From an uncultured Bacteroidales bacterium (GTDB lineage: Bacteria > Bacteroidota > Bacteroidia > Bacteroidales > P3): DNA of 60,981 nt. The notes under the pieces are model-generated. The model was not told the origin of the DNA. It saw only the letters and a program-made list of their open reading frames with translations, and did no database searches. The DNA is taken from contig CASEWE010000012.1 of the NCBI GenBank assembly GCA_949291555.1, positions 1 through 60,981 of the forward strand. The letters run 5' to 3'. Both the position numbers and the translations under genes were made by a program. Each line of letters begins with the position of its first letter. The first letter of the stretch is position 1. Shown here piece after piece: positions 1 to 9,528 of this stretch.

Positions 1-6
1 TTTCAC

Positions 7-28
7 TATCTTTGTTAGCACGAAGATA
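7..28. promoter_or_regulatory. Possible divergent -7 elements at the window edge
   Basis: TATCTTTG at 7-14 reads rightward and CGAAGATA at 21-28 reads TATCTTCG leftward. Both resemble the Bacteroidota -7 consensus TAnnTTTG. The leftward element would serve a gene lying outside the window. No -33 partner can be judged because the sequence starts here. Confidence 0.3.
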
Positions 29-68
29 GGATGCGGCTCGGCCAAGCCAATCGCAAGCAAGCTTGCAA

Positions 69-99
69 TTGCCTCGGCGCTCGCCTTTCACTATCTTTG
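69..99 (+). promoter_or_regulatory. Predicted Bacteroidota-type promoter of lepA
   Basis: TTG at 69-71 (-33-like) is followed after 20 bases by TATCTTTG at 92-99 (-7 element, consensus TAnnTTTG). This spacing is close to that known for Bacteroides promoters. It lies about 95 bases before the lepA start. The 14-base string ending in this -7 element also occurs at 1-14. Confidence 0.5.
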
Positions 100-194
100 C
101 AAATTCGTCTGTTTTGCGGGGAGGCCCGGTTTCCCGTCCGTTCGGGCAAGGCCGGCGCGAATCCCGGCAGGAGGCGAACGAGAATCTCGACACA

Positions 195-1982
195 ATGAAG
201 AATATCAGGAATTTTTGCATCATAGCCCATATCGATCACGGGAAAAGCACGCTGGCCGACCGTCTTTTGGAATACACCGGCACGGTTTCCGCCCGTGACT
301 TGCAAGCCCAAGTGCTCGACGACATGGAATTGGAGCGCGAACGAGGCATCACCATAAAAAGCCATGCCATACAGATGCGCTACCGGCATGGCGGCCAGGA
401 ATACATCCTGAACCTGATCGACACGCCGGGGCATGTGGATTTCTCTTATGAAGTATCGCGCTCCATCGCCGCTTGCGAGGGCGCCATCCTGGTGGTCGAC
501 GCCACGCAAGGCATCCAGGCTCAGACCATTTCCAATCTTTATCTGGCCATGGAAAACGATCTGGCCATTTTGCCGGTCCTGAACAAGATGGATTTGGAAA
601 ACGCCATGCCCGAGGAAGTGAAAGACCAGATTGTGGACTTGGTGGGCTGCAAGCGCGAGGAAATCCTTTCCGCCAGCGGGAAGACCGGCCAAGGCGTGCA
701 GGAACTGCTGCAGGCCATCGTCGAACGCATACCGCCCCCCGAAGGCGATCCCGAGGGGCCCTTGCAGGCTTTGATTTTCGATTCGGTTTTCAACTCTTTC
801 CGCGGCATCATTTCCTATTTCCGTGTTTTCAACGGGACATTGCGCAAAGGCGACAAGGTGAAGTTCTTCCATACGGGCAAGGAATACGAGGCCGAGGAAG
901 TGGGCGTGCTGGGCTACAAGCCCATCCCGCAGGCGCAAGTGGAGGCCGGCAACGTAGGGTATATCATTTCCGGCATCAAGTCTTCGGCCGAAGTGAAAGT
1001 GGGCGATACCATCACCCATGTGGAGAACCCTTGCCAGAAGGCCATCGAAGGCTTCGAGAACGTGAAGCCGATGGTTTTTGCCGGGGTTTACCCCGTTACG
1101 CCCGATGATTACGAAGACTTGCGGGCTTCGATCGAGAAGCTCCAGCTCAACGATGCCTCCCTGACCTACGAACCCGAATCCTCGGTGGCCTTGGGCTTTG
1201 GCTTCCGTTGCGGCTTTCTGGGCTTGTTGCACATGGAAATCGTGCAGGAACGCTTGGAACGGGAATTCAACATGGATGTCATTACCACCGTGCCCAACGT
1301 GTCTTTCAAGGTGACCACCACCAAGGGCGAGGAGATCGAAATCCACAATCCGTCCGGGTTGCCGGCGCCCAACTACATCAGCCATATCGATGAACCCTAT
1401 ATCCGGGCCCAGATTATCACCAAGGCCGAATTCGTAGGCCCGGTCATGAAACTTTGCATCGACAAGCGGGGCATCCTGAAGAATCAGATCTACATTACCA
1501 CCGACCGAACCGAACTCACGTTCGAGATGCCGTTGTCCGAAATCGTGTTCGACTTTTACGACCGTTTGAAGAGCATTTCGAAGGGGTACGCTTCTTTTGA
1601 CTATTATCCTTGCGGCTACCAGCCTTCCAAACTGGTGAAATTGGAAATCCTGCTCAACGGCGACACGGTCGACGCGCTTTCCACGCTCATTTACCAAGAC
1701 AACGCTTATCCTTTCGGACGCCGCATGTGCGAAAAACTCAAGGAACTTATTCCGCGCCAGCAGTTCGACATTGCCGTGCAGGCGGCAATCGGGTCGAAAG
1801 TCATTGCCCGCGAGACCATCAAGGCCGTACGCAAGGATGTGACGGCCAAGTGCTACGGCGGGGATATTTCCCGGAAACGGAAACTGCTGGAGAAGCAGAA
1901 GGAAGGGAAGAAGCGCATGCGCCAGGTGGGCAATGTGCAGGTGCCGCAATCGGCGTTCCTGGCTGTCTTGAAGCTGGATTAG
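195..1982 (+). CDS. lepA: Elongation factor 4 (LepA), ribosomal back-translocase GTPase
   Basis: This 595-residue protein is full length for LepA, the translation-factor GTPase that acts on stalled ribosomes at the cytoplasmic membrane or in the cytosol. The start is ATG 195 ([19 protein letters not shown]), which matches the usual LepA N-terminus; the frame is open further upstream but that part has no family similarity. The N-terminal GTPase domain shows the P-loop AHIDHGKST, the G2/G3 region ([19 protein letters not shown]) and NKMD. The C-terminus has the LepA-specific basic region ([21 protein letters not shown]), which separates it from EF-G. A TAnnTTTG promoter lies upstream, and glgB follows after about 100 bases. 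Confidence 0.97.
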   Translation: MKNIRNFCIIAHIDHGKSTLADRLLEYTGTVSARDLQAQVLDDMELERERGITIKSHAIQMRYRHGGQEYILNLIDTPGHVDFSYEVSRSIAACEGAILVVDATQGIQAQTISNLYLAMENDLAILPVLNKMDLENAMPEEVKDQIVDLVGCKREEILSASGKTGQGVQELLQAIVERIPPPEGDPEGPLQALIFDSVFNSFRGIISYFRVFNGTLRKGDKVKFFHTGKEYEAEEVGVLGYKPIPQAQVEAGNVGYIISGIKSSAEVKVGDTITHVENPCQKAIEGFENVKPMVFAGVYPVTPDDYEDLRASIEKLQLNDASLTYEPESSVALGFGFRCGFLGLLHMEIVQERLEREFNMDVITTVPNVSFKVTTTKGEEIEIHNPSGLPAPNYISHIDEPYIRAQIITKAEFVGPVMKLCIDKRGILKNQIYITTDRTELTFEMPLSEIVFDFYDRLKSISKGYASFDYYPCGYQPSKLVKLEILLNGDTVDALSTLIYQDNAYPFGRRMCEKLKELIPRQQFDIAVQAAIGSKVIARETIKAVRKDVTAKCYGGDISRKRKLLEKQKEGKKRMRQVGNVQVPQSAFLAVLKLD

Positions 1983-2079
1983 CCGCTTTCCGGAGGCTTT
2001 GCCCCTTGTTCTTTTCCATGCGGGGTTTTCTGGATCCTGCCATTGAGAAAACGCGCAAGAGCGGAAAAACGCGCAAGCC

Positions 2080-4101
2080 ATGAAAAAGCTTTTGCCTTTC
2101 ATAGAGAACGACCCTTGGCTGTGGCCGATGGCCGACCGCATCGAGAAGCGGCATTCCGATTACCGGAAAACGGAAGCGTGGATACGGGAGGAATGGGGCA
2201 GCGTGTACGATTTCGCTTCGGCTCATCTGTATTTTGGCTTGCATAAGGACAGGAAACGGAAAACCTGGACTTTCCGGGAGTGGCTGCCGCATGCCCGGAA
2301 GGTTTTCCTGCTGGGCGATTTCAACGACTGGGATCAGACCGCCCACGCCTTGCGGGCAGGCAAGGACGGGGTTTGGGAGATAGAACTGCCGTTCGACCGG
2401 GTTCCGCGCCTGGAACATCTTTCCCGCTACAAGATTTACGTGCAGGATTGCCATGGGAAATGGGCCATGCGCATGCCGGCTTATGCCTTCTGCACCGTCC
2501 AGGATCCGGTTTCCAAAGACTTCAGCGCGGTGGTATGGGAACCCCGGTCGGCTTTCCGTTGGGCGTGCCCGGAGTTCGAGAGTCCGGATTTCTCGCGCAA
2601 TACGCCCATGATTTACGAAGCCCATGTGGGCATGGCCCAAGAGGAGGAAGGAGTGGGTTCGTATGTTGAATTTGCCGAAAAAGTCCTGCCCCGGATTCAA
2701 GCCGGCGGGTACAATGTCTTGCAGTTGATGGCTGTGGCCGAGCATCCGTATTACGGCAGTTTCGGCTACCATGTCTCGAATTTTTTCGCGCCCTCTTTCC
2801 GTTTCGGGACGCCCGACCAGCTGCGGTATCTGGTGGACGAGGCGCACCGGCGCGGCATCAGCGTGGTGATGGATGTGGTGCATGCCCACTTCGTGGAAAA
2901 CCTCAACGAAGGCCTCAATGCGCTGGACGGCAGCGACGACCTTTACAGCTACGGCGGAAAGGCCGGGACGCATCCGTACTGGGGCTCGCGCATGTTCAAC
3001 TTCTCGCGCAACGAGGTCCGGCGTTTCCTGCTTTCGAACCTGCGCTATTGGCTGGAAGAGTTTCATTTCGACGGGTTCCGTTTCGACGGGGTTACCGCCA
3101 TGATTTATTTCCATCGGGGCTATACCGGGCGTTTCGGGACTTACGAGAATTATTTCGGATCCGAAGTGGACGGGGACGCGCTGATTTACCTTTCCCTGGC
3201 CAACGACCTCATCCATGGAATCCGGCCCCGGGCCTGCCTGAGCATTGCCGAGGAGGTGAGCGGCATGCCGGGCATGACCGTGCCGACCGCGGAAGGGGGG
3301 ATCGGGTTCGACTACCGCCTTTCCATGGGGATTCCCGACTTCTGGATAAAGCTGCTCAAGGAACGCCGGGACGAAGACTGGGTCATGGCCGAATTGTGGG
3401 AGACGGTGAGCGACCGCTTGCCCGGGGTTCCCCAGATTGCTTATGCCGAAAGCCACGACCAGGCCTTGGTGGGCGACCAGACTTTGGCTTTCCGCCTCAT
3501 GGGGGCCGAGATGTATTCCAATATGAGCGTCCTCCGTTCCAGTCCGGTCATCGACCGGGGAATGGCCTTGCACAAGATGATCCGGCTTTTTTCGCTTTTC
3601 GTGGGAGCGGAAGGGGGCGGATACCTCGCTTTCATGGGAAACGAGTTCGGGCATCCCGAATGGATCGATTTTCCCCGGGAAGGCAACGGCTGGTCGTACC
3701 GGTATGCCCGCCGCCAATGGTCCTTGGCCGATGCGCCGTTGCTGCGGTACCGTTTTTTGCAAGCGTTCGACCGCGAAATGGTCGGCTTGGCCAAGGAAAT
3801 CAACCTGCGCGTTTGCGGTTTCGCCTGCCTTTTGCAAGTGGACGAAGATGGCAAGAGCATTGCCTTGGAAGTGGCCGGCAGGTACGTGCTGCTTTTCAAC
3901 TGGCATGTGTCTTCGAGCCAGCCCGATTACCCGGTGGCCGTGCGCCAGGAGGGGAAGTACCGCTTGCGGCTCTGCACCGATTCCCCGCGTTTCGGGGGCT
4001 TCGGAAGGGTGGACGAAGCGGGGGAGTTCTTCACCAAGGATGGGAAACTTTCCGTGTACAATATCAACCGGGCGGCGCAAGTGTTCGAACGGGTCGATTA
4101 G
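2080..4101 (+). CDS. glgB: 1,4-alpha-glucan branching enzyme, eukaryote-like GH13 type
   Basis: This 673-residue protein introduces alpha-1,6 branches into glycogen-like glucans in the cytoplasm. An N-terminal carbohydrate-binding (CBM48-like) region (around WLPHARKVFLLGDFNDW) precedes the GH13 barrel. The nucleophile is Asp336 in GFRFDGVTAM, the acid/base is Glu391 in SIAEEVSGMPG, and AESHDQALVGDQT holds the third carboxylate. The motifs (SYGGK, AESHDQALVGD, FMGNEFGHPEWIDFP) are those of plant/animal-type branching enzymes rather than E. coli GlgB; many Bacteroidales carry this type. It follows lepA and precedes osmC with no other glycogen gene in the window. Glycogen metabolism is inferred from the family. 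Confidence 0.92.
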   Translation: MKKLLPFIENDPWLWPMADRIEKRHSDYRKTEAWIREEWGSVYDFASAHLYFGLHKDRKRKTWTFREWLPHARKVFLLGDFNDWDQTAHALRAGKDGVWEIELPFDRVPRLEHLSRYKIYVQDCHGKWAMRMPAYAFCTVQDPVSKDFSAVVWEPRSAFRWACPEFESPDFSRNTPMIYEAHVGMAQEEEGVGSYVEFAEKVLPRIQAGGYNVLQLMAVAEHPYYGSFGYHVSNFFAPSFRFGTPDQLRYLVDEAHRRGISVVMDVVHAHFVENLNEGLNALDGSDDLYSYGGKAGTHPYWGSRMFNFSRNEVRRFLLSNLRYWLEEFHFDGFRFDGVTAMIYFHRGYTGRFGTYENYFGSEVDGDALIYLSLANDLIHGIRPRACLSIAEEVSGMPGMTVPTAEGGIGFDYRLSMGIPDFWIKLLKERRDEDWVMAELWETVSDRLPGVPQIAYAESHDQALVGDQTLAFRLMGAEMYSNMSVLRSSPVIDRGMALHKMIRLFSLFVGAEGGGYLAFMGNEFGHPEWIDFPREGNGWSYRYARRQWSLADAPLLRYRFLQAFDREMVGLAKEINLRVCGFACLLQVDEDGKSIALEVAGRYVLLFNWHVSSSQPDYPVAVRQEGKYRLRLCTDSPRFGGFGRVDEAGEFFTKDGKLSVYNINRAAQVFERVD

Positions 4102-4283
4102 CTTCAGGCAGGCCTCCGGTTTTCCGGAGACGGCGGAGTCGCCGGGGCATGGACTGGTCTTTCCCGCTTGCAAAGGGCATTTGCCGGGCCGGCTTCCCCG
4201 GCTTGCGGCTTGGCTTGAAAATACGCGGTTCGGATTGGAAACAGGATTTCAGAAAAAACAGGACATAGAAAAAAGGAGGAGTC

Positions 4284-4694
4284 ATGACGAAGATGAAAGC
4301 CCGGTACTTGGGAAATTTGCAGGTTGAATGCGAACATGCCGGCAACGGGGCGAAAATCGTTACCGATGCGCCATTGGACAATCACGGGCAGGGACGTTCG
4401 TTTTCGCCGACCGATCTTTTCGCCAGCTCGTTAGCCGCTTGCATGCTTACGATCATGGGTATTTTTGCCGAACGGGCCGGCGTGGATATAACGGGGGCCA
4501 CGGCCGAAATCGAGAAGCAGATGTCGGATTCGCCCCGGAAAGTGGCCGTTATCGATGTATGCGTGCACATGCCCGGTAAGGCCTATTCGCCCGCGGAGAA
4601 AGTCAAGCTGGAAAGAGCGGCGCTCAGCTGCCCGGTCCATGCCACGCTGAAAGGCCAGGTGGAAATGCGGATCCGGTTCGACTGGCCCGAATAA
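4284..4694 (+). CDS. OsmC/Ohr family peroxide-detoxifying protein
   Basis: This 136-residue protein has the two conserved cysteines of the OsmC/Ohr superfamily: Cys53 in LAACMLTIMG and Cys116 in LSCPVHATL. Family members reduce organic hydroperoxides using this thiol pair and are cytoplasmic. The start ATG 4284 has an unusually good purine-rich ribosome site (AAAAAAGGAGGAG) a few bases upstream. The length matches the OsmC subgroup. It stands alone between the branching enzyme and the histidine kinase. The exact substrate is not determinable. Confidence 0.88.
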   Translation: MTKMKARYLGNLQVECEHAGNGAKIVTDAPLDNHGQGRSFSPTDLFASSLAACMLTIMGIFAERAGVDITGATAEIEKQMSDSPRKVAVIDVCVHMPGKAYSPAEKVKLERAALSCPVHATLKGQVEMRIRFDWPE

Positions 4695-4895
4695 GGGGAA
4701 GGGTTTTTTCCAAGGATCCTTGGTTTTGGAGGCTTCGTTCGGGGTTTGAAGGAGCCCGGGAACGAGGCGCTGCAACGGAAAGGTTTCAAGGGATGCGGAA
4801 GCCGGCAGGCGGTTGGCCGTCTCCCCTGCGTTCCGAAGCGGCGGCTTCGAGGCGGCTGTTTCGAAAAAGGATAAAAGCCGGCAAGCGAGCAAGCG

Positions 4896-7535
4896 ATGGG
4901 AAAGAAGAGAATATCGGACAAGATGCGCCCGCGTTCGAACTGGGTGCTGCGGCAAGGGCTCGTGTGGAGCTTTGTGCTGGTCTTTGCCATATGGTTAGGT
5001 GGAAGCCACTTGATTTACAAAGAATTAAGAGAAAACACCGCAGCAACTTCCTTTCCGATAGAATCGGTTCGGGTCAACATTTACAACGTAAGCCAGATAC
5101 TGAACCAGCTTTACCAGAGCGAGGCTTATGCCCGCGCCTACATGCAGACTTTCGATTCCTCTTATATCGATGCCTACAACGCTTCGTTGGACAGCGTTTC
5201 GGCGCGCTTCATGGAAATGCGCTGGCGCGAGGCCGGGAAGGATTCGGCCGACCGGGAATTTTTACGGAACATCGACACCATTTCCATGCTGTTGCAGCGG
5301 AAGCATGCCAACATGGAATTGCTGTTTTCTTACGTGGAGGAACTCCGCAAGAAACCGCAGGAAGGAATTTCGCGCATCATGGTGGATTCCCTCAGCGTGG
5401 AAGTGCCCGTGCAGGGGCCAAGGGTGGAATTGGAGCGCCAGCAAGACACGGTAGTGGAAGTGAAAACCACGCGCAAGCCTAAGATGGGGTTCTTCAAGCG
5501 GCTGGCCTTGGCGTTCAAGAAACAGCAGGTGGACACGGTTTATTTCGTGCGCCAGGAGAGCCGTGTGGTGGAAAAAGAACTGTCTTCCCGGAAAGAAGTC
5601 CGCGACAGCGTGCGCAAGGCCATAGCCCGCACCGTGGTCCAATACGAGAATATCTTGCGCGTGTCCACGCACAAGGTGAGCGAACGCACCGATGAAATCC
5701 TCCGCTTGGACGCCCAGCTCAACCAGCGTTTCATGCAAATCATGGACGACTGGCAGGAAGCCGAGGTGCGGAGCTCGTTGGATTCCTTGCAGGAACGGGC
5801 GGCCGATGTGCGCAAGTTTTCCAAGACGTTGGCCTGGATGGGCGTGCTTTCGTTTACCGTGATTGTTTTCGCCCTGTTTTTCCTTTTGCGTGAAATTGTC
5901 CGTTCGCAGCGCAGGAGCAAAGCCTTGGAAACTTCCGAATCCGAAAAGGCCGTGCTGCTGGCCAGCCGGGAGCAGATGCTCCTTAGCATCGCGCACGACA
6001 TAAAGTCGCCGTTGAGCACCATTACCGGCAGCGCCGACATCATGGGGCGGATGGAGATGCCGGCCGAAAGCCAGAAGTACATCGCTTATACCAAATACGC
6101 TTCCTCGTACTTGAAAGATTTGGTCACGAACCTGCTCGATTACGTGAAGGGGCAGAGCGGGAAGCTGGCCCCGGAGGCCACCTTGTTCCGGCCGCTGGCG
6201 CTTTTCAACGAGATACAAGCCGTTTACCGGCTTCAGGCCGAAGAAAAAGGGCTTTCGTTCAAGTTTTCCGCCCAAGGCCGTTTCCTGTCGGAACAGGATT
6301 CGCTTGCCCAGGAGTGGTTTCGAGCCGATGCCCTGCGTATACGGCAGATTACGGGCAACTTGCTGTCGAACGCCATCAAATACACCGCTGCGGGAGTCGT
6401 CTTTTTGCGGGTGGACTGGACGGATACGGACTTGCGCATACAAGTGGAAGACACGGGCAACGGGATTTCGGAACAAGACCAGCCGGCTGTATTCAAGGCT
6501 TTCGTTCGGGTCGGGAAAGGAAACGCGGGCGTGGAGGGAACCGGCTTGGGGCTTCCGGTCACGCTCAAGTGGGTGGAGCTTCTGGGCGGAACCATGAAAA
6601 TGGAGTCTTCTCCTGGCAAGGGTTCCTTGTTCGAGGTCTTCTTGCCGATGGAGAGAGTGGACGATGCCGAGGTGGAAAAGAATGTGCGGAAAAACCGCCA
6701 GAAACCCGCCGAGGGCACAAGCAGGAGCTTGGAAGGTTGCCGGGTCGCGGTCATCGACGATGATATTATCCTTAAGCGCATTTTGTGCGATTACCTGAAG
6801 CGGCTGGGCGTGGACGCCCGTCCTACGTTCAATCCGGAAGAGCTTCTGGCCTGGGTGAGCGAGTCCTGGCCGCAGATTGTCATAACCGACTTGCAAATGC
6901 CGTCGTTGTCGGGCTACGAGCTGTTGGAGAAAATCAAGGCCTTGGATCCGGATATGCCGGTGCTGCTGCTCACGGGCAAGCATGTGGAAGATTTGCGGGC
7001 GGAGTTTTCCGATCGCGCGGTGAATTTTTCCGGATTCCTGAAAAAGCCGGTGGATTTCGACGAGCTGGTTTCTGTGCTGTTGCAAGCAAGGCGTTCGGTC
7101 GGAACGCCGGGTCCGGCCGGGGGGGCATCGGGTTCGGATGCGATGCCGGAGGGGAAACCGGAGGACGGAGGGCCGGAGCTGCCGGGAGATGAAGCACGGG
7201 AGCGGTACGACCTTTCCGACATAAGGGTTCTTACGGGCAACAGCGCCTCGGACTTGCAGGCTTTCCTGGACGATTTCTTCGATACGGCCTACGATCAGAT
7301 AGAAGATTTGAAGATGTACGTGGAGGAATCGCGTCCCGACAGGCTCAAAGCCCTTGCGCACAAGATGGCCGCCTTGTTCGGCCAGCTGAAGATGCAGGAT
7401 CTTTACGGGCGTTTGCGTCATTGGGAGGCGGGGACGATGCCGGGCATGGACGAGCTCCGCGCGTTCGAGGAATTGTTGCGGCAACGGGAACGATGCATCC
7501 GGGAAGAGGTTTCCGGACAGGAGAGTCGGGCCTGA
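4896..7535 (+). CDS. Hybrid sensor histidine kinase with REC and HPt domains
   Basis: This 879-residue inner-membrane protein has a first TM segment at about 20-41, a periplasmic sensor region at about 42-309, and a second TM at about 310-333. HisKA follows with phospho-accepting His367 (SIAHDIKSPLS), then HATPase with the N-box at about 488 (NLLSNAIKYT) and EDTGNGIS. A receiver domain has phospho-acceptor Asp665 (VITDLQMP). A C-terminal HPt has His822 (ALAHKMAALFGQ). It therefore encodes a three-step phosphorelay in one chain. The sensor region is helical, lacks a recognised ligand fold and contains a basic amphipathic stretch around 193-212. The final phosphate acceptor is not included; the sigma-54-type regulator at 9706-11100 is a plausible target by proximity. 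Confidence 0.93.
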   Translation: MGKKRISDKMRPRSNWVLRQGLVWSFVLVFAIWLGGSHLIYKELRENTAATSFPIESVRVNIYNVSQILNQLYQSEAYARAYMQTFDSSYIDAYNASLDSVSARFMEMRWREAGKDSADREFLRNIDTISMLLQRKHANMELLFSYVEELRKKPQEGISRIMVDSLSVEVPVQGPRVELERQQDTVVEVKTTRKPKMGFFKRLALAFKKQQVDTVYFVRQESRVVEKELSSRKEVRDSVRKAIARTVVQYENILRVSTHKVSERTDEILRLDAQLNQRFMQIMDDWQEAEVRSSLDSLQERAADVRKFSKTLAWMGVLSFTVIVFALFFLLREIVRSQRRSKALETSESEKAVLLASREQMLLSIAHDIKSPLSTITGSADIMGRMEMPAESQKYIAYTKYASSYLKDLVTNLLDYVKGQSGKLAPEATLFRPLALFNEIQAVYRLQAEEKGLSFKFSAQGRFLSEQDSLAQEWFRADALRIRQITGNLLSNAIKYTAAGVVFLRVDWTDTDLRIQVEDTGNGISEQDQPAVFKAFVRVGKGNAGVEGTGLGLPVTLKWVELLGGTMKMESSPGKGSLFEVFLPMERVDDAEVEKNVRKNRQKPAEGTSRSLEGCRVAVIDDDIILKRILCDYLKRLGVDARPTFNPEELLAWVSESWPQIVITDLQMPSLSGYELLEKIKALDPDMPVLLLTGKHVEDLRAEFSDRAVNFSGFLKKPVDFDELVSVLLQARRSVGTPGPAGGASGSDAMPEGKPEDGGPELPGDEARERYDLSDIRVLTGNSASDLQAFLDDFFDTAYDQIEDLKMYVEESRPDRLKALAHKMAALFGQLKMQDLYGRLRHWEAGTMPGMDELRAFEELLRQRERCIREEVSGQESRA

Positions 7536-7885
7536 TTCCGCCGGCATCGGGAAGCCGGTGTTCCCGGAATGCCGCCCCGTACGATCGGCGACATTCGGGA
7601 GGACTCCCGGTTTCTCCGTGGCACGCTTCTGCACGGAACGCGGCCCGTAAGACCGACGACCCCGAAAATCCATACATTTCCACGGTATTCCACGGTTTTC
7701 CCCGCTTCCATATCCCTCTCCGGCATAGGTTCGGGAATGTGCATATTGGTTTTCTGTGTTTACAATAAGCTGTAAACCTGTTTATTAATATATCTGTTAA
7801 TCCAGCTCCGTTTTTTTTGGCACGCTTTTCCTATAGAGGCAAGAGGCGCTTGGAAAGGAGCGCGGCATTGTTGAAAGCAGGAAAG
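7536..7885. other. Intergenic region with repeated TGGCACG and an inverted repeat
   Basis: About 350 bases without a convincing gene. It holds two copies of TGGCACGCTT (7619-7628 and 7818-7827), whose core matches a sigma-54 -24 element, but neither has a correct -12 element. It also holds the inverted repeat at 7758-7777. The last 150 bases are clearly AT-richer than the flanking genes. Confidence 0.5.
7758..7777. repeat. Inverted repeat, possible operator or hairpin
   Basis: GTTTACA (7758-7764) and TGTAAAC (7771-7777) form a perfect 7-base inverted repeat separated by 6 bases. It lies about 110 bases before the PepSY-like gene and 220 bases after the kinase gene. It could bind a dimeric regulator or form a weak hairpin; there is no T-tract. 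Confidence 0.4.
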
Positions 7886-8287
7886 ATGGGGAAAAGGGAG
7901 CGCAAAGGGAAAGGAAAGTTTTTCCGCGAGGGGCAGAATTGCCTGTGGCTGGCTGTCTTGCTGTTGACGGCTTTCGTGAGCGGAGGCAAGGCGCAAGGCG
8001 GTTTCGCGGCCGATACCCTTTCCCGGCAGATGCCGGGCCAAGCCCTCACTTTCGGAGTTGAAGAAAGCGTGCGGCCTTCGGTGGCGGTACGGCGTTTCGC
8101 GAGCGTGGGGATTGCGAATGTCCCGTTGGCGGTAAGGGAAGAAGCCAGGCGGCTTTACCCGGATTGCACGTGGATAAATGCCGGAAAAAACGAACAGGAA
8201 GAATACGCCCTGATTATCATGACGGGCGATAGCGTCCGCAAGACGCTGGTGATAAAACAAAATGGTGAACTCTTGTCGGACAAATAG
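7886..8287 (+). CDS. Small secreted PepSY-like protein
   Basis: This 133-residue protein starts at ATG 7886 (MGKRERKGKGKF); the frame is also open upstream from a TTG. A basic N-terminus and hydrophobic segment (LWLAVLLLTAFVSGGKAQ) predict export. The C-terminal 55 residues (NVPLAVREEARRLYPDCTW then EEYALIIMTGDSVRKTLVI and NGELL) resemble the PepSY-like repeat of Bacteroidota periplasmic proteins: a helix with a xxP-x-W type ending followed by strands. Such proteins commonly sit beside two-component genes, and this one lies directly after the hybrid kinase. Its function is unknown; a strong terminator follows at 8342. Confidence 0.6.
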   Translation: MGKRERKGKGKFFREGQNCLWLAVLLLTAFVSGGKAQGGFAADTLSRQMPGQALTFGVEESVRPSVAVRRFASVGIANVPLAVREEARRLYPDCTWINAGKNEQEEYALIIMTGDSVRKTLVIKQNGELLSDK

Positions 8288-8341
8288 GATAACTCTCATC
8301 CTATTAGGCTCCCGCCTCTAGGGGGTCTATGACGCACCATG

Positions 8342-8374
8342 AAGCGGCGAACCTTCGAGGTCCGCCGCTTTTTC
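8342..8374 (+). terminator. Intrinsic terminator
   Basis: A 13-base stem (8342-8354 with 8358-8370, one A-C mismatch) closes a 3-base loop and is followed by a run of five Ts (8369-8373). It lies about 55 bases after the PepSY-like gene, between convergent transcription units. The remainder up to 8520 shows nothing recognisable. Confidence 0.75.
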
Positions 8375-8520
8375 TATTTGGGGATTCGTGTTCGGAATTC
8401 GTGCAACAGGGCTTCTTCAAACTTGTCCGGGCTGTCCGGGCGAGGGATTCGAGGCCTTTAGCCGGCAAGTCGAAGGCTTTGCGCCGGCAAGGGAACGCGG
8501 CTTTTCTATCGGTTGGCCCG

Positions 8521-9528
8521 TTATCGAGGATGTTGCAGGAGGTAATGGTGGCAACGCCGGGCTGCATTTTCCTGCAAGGCGGTCTTGTAGAACTCCAGTT
8601 CCCAGAGATGGTAGCATCCTTCGGGGAAAAGGTACGAAAGTTCGGGGCGGAAAAACGCGCCATCCGGCACGCCTTCCACTTGCAGGAAGCGGTTTACGGT
8701 GTCGCAATGCACCACGAGGCTGTCGTAGAGCCGGGCGGGAGCAGCCCCGGTCTGCCAGTTGAGCGGGTTTATGCAGAACAGGTTGGGCTTGAAGACGGCG
8801 GGCAAGGCTTCGTATTCCGAGGCGGAATTATAGCAGATGGTAACGCCTGTATCGGTCGAATCCTGCGCCGGGACCAATTGCAGCGGGCATTGCCGCGCTT
8901 CTTCCGGTTCCACCTTGTAGCCGATCGCGTAGGCGGCGACCAAGCGTTCCATTTCCTCTTCGCCCAAGGTCTTCAGGATTTCGACCACGGCTTTCCCGCC
9001 TTGGCTGAACCCGGCCAGGATGAACGGGCGGCCTTGGTTGGAGTGCTCCATGTAGCGGGAAAAGGCTTGCAGGATGTCCTCCCGTGCCACAGGGAAAAGC
9101 GCCTCGACCATGCTTTCGGCCTTTTCCAAGCTCCAGCATTCCAAGGTGATTTGGCGGTAGTAGGGGGAAAAGAAATTGCACTGCTGCCCGAAAATCTCTT
9201 TTCCTGCGAGCATGTTTTCGTGCATGGCTTGGCGATGGGCTTCCTTGCCGGGGTCGGCATGGTGCTCGATCCGGTTGCCGTTTTGCCAGTCGAAGACGCA
9301 CGTGGGCACGATGTAGAAGACATCGACCGGGGATTCCCCGCTGTCTTTGAACCAGAAGGCTTGCTGGGAATAGTCGGGCCGGGCAACCGAGCATTGGCCC
9401 GGGTTTTCTTTCTGGCTATGGCAGGCAAGGAAAGCAAGCGGCCCGGAAAGCAGGGCCATGCAAAAGAGGCGGGGAAAGAGGGCCGGGCGTTTCTTTCTCG
9501 TGCCGGCAAGGCGGGTTCGGGTCGGCAT
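8521..9528 (-). CDS. DUF3089 family alpha/beta-hydrolase-like lipoprotein
   Basis: This 335-residue protein has a basic N-terminus, a hydrophobic segment and a lipobox ending in Cys36 (PLAFLAC), so it is probably a lipoprotein after cleavage. The rest matches the DUF3089 family: VDVFYIVPT near the mature N-terminus, FFSPYYRQ, and a nucleophile elbow GFSQGG typical of alpha/beta hydrolases. The substrate is unknown. It is encoded opposite to the kinase, just downstream of the sigma-54 regulator gene on the same strand (about 180 bases between them), so co-transcription is possible but not shown. Confidence 0.85.
   Translation of the reverse strand: MPTRTRLAGTRKKRPALFPRLFCMALLSGPLAFLACHSQKENPGQCSVARPDYSQQAFWFKDSGESPVDVFYIVPTCVFDWQNGNRIEHHADPGKEAHRQAMHENMLAGKEIFGQQCNFFSPYYRQITLECWSLEKAESMVEALFPVAREDILQAFSRYMEHSNQGRPFILAGFSQGGKAVVEILKTLGEEEMERLVAAYAIGYKVEPEEARQCPLQLVPAQDSTDTGVTICYNSASEYEALPAVFKPNLFCINPLNWQTGAAPARLYDSLVVHCDTVNRFLQVEGVPDGAFFRPELSYLFPEGCYHLWELEFYKTALQENAARRCHHYLLQHPR

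Noticed and set aside
15..2141. Long open frame antisense to lepA (about 700 codons)
   Set aside because: lepA on the + strand is unmistakable; the antisense translation is rich in His, Gly, Arg and Phe without domains, as expected for mirror frames in GC-rich DNA. The same applies to long antisense frames over glgB, the kinase, bamA and nrdJ.
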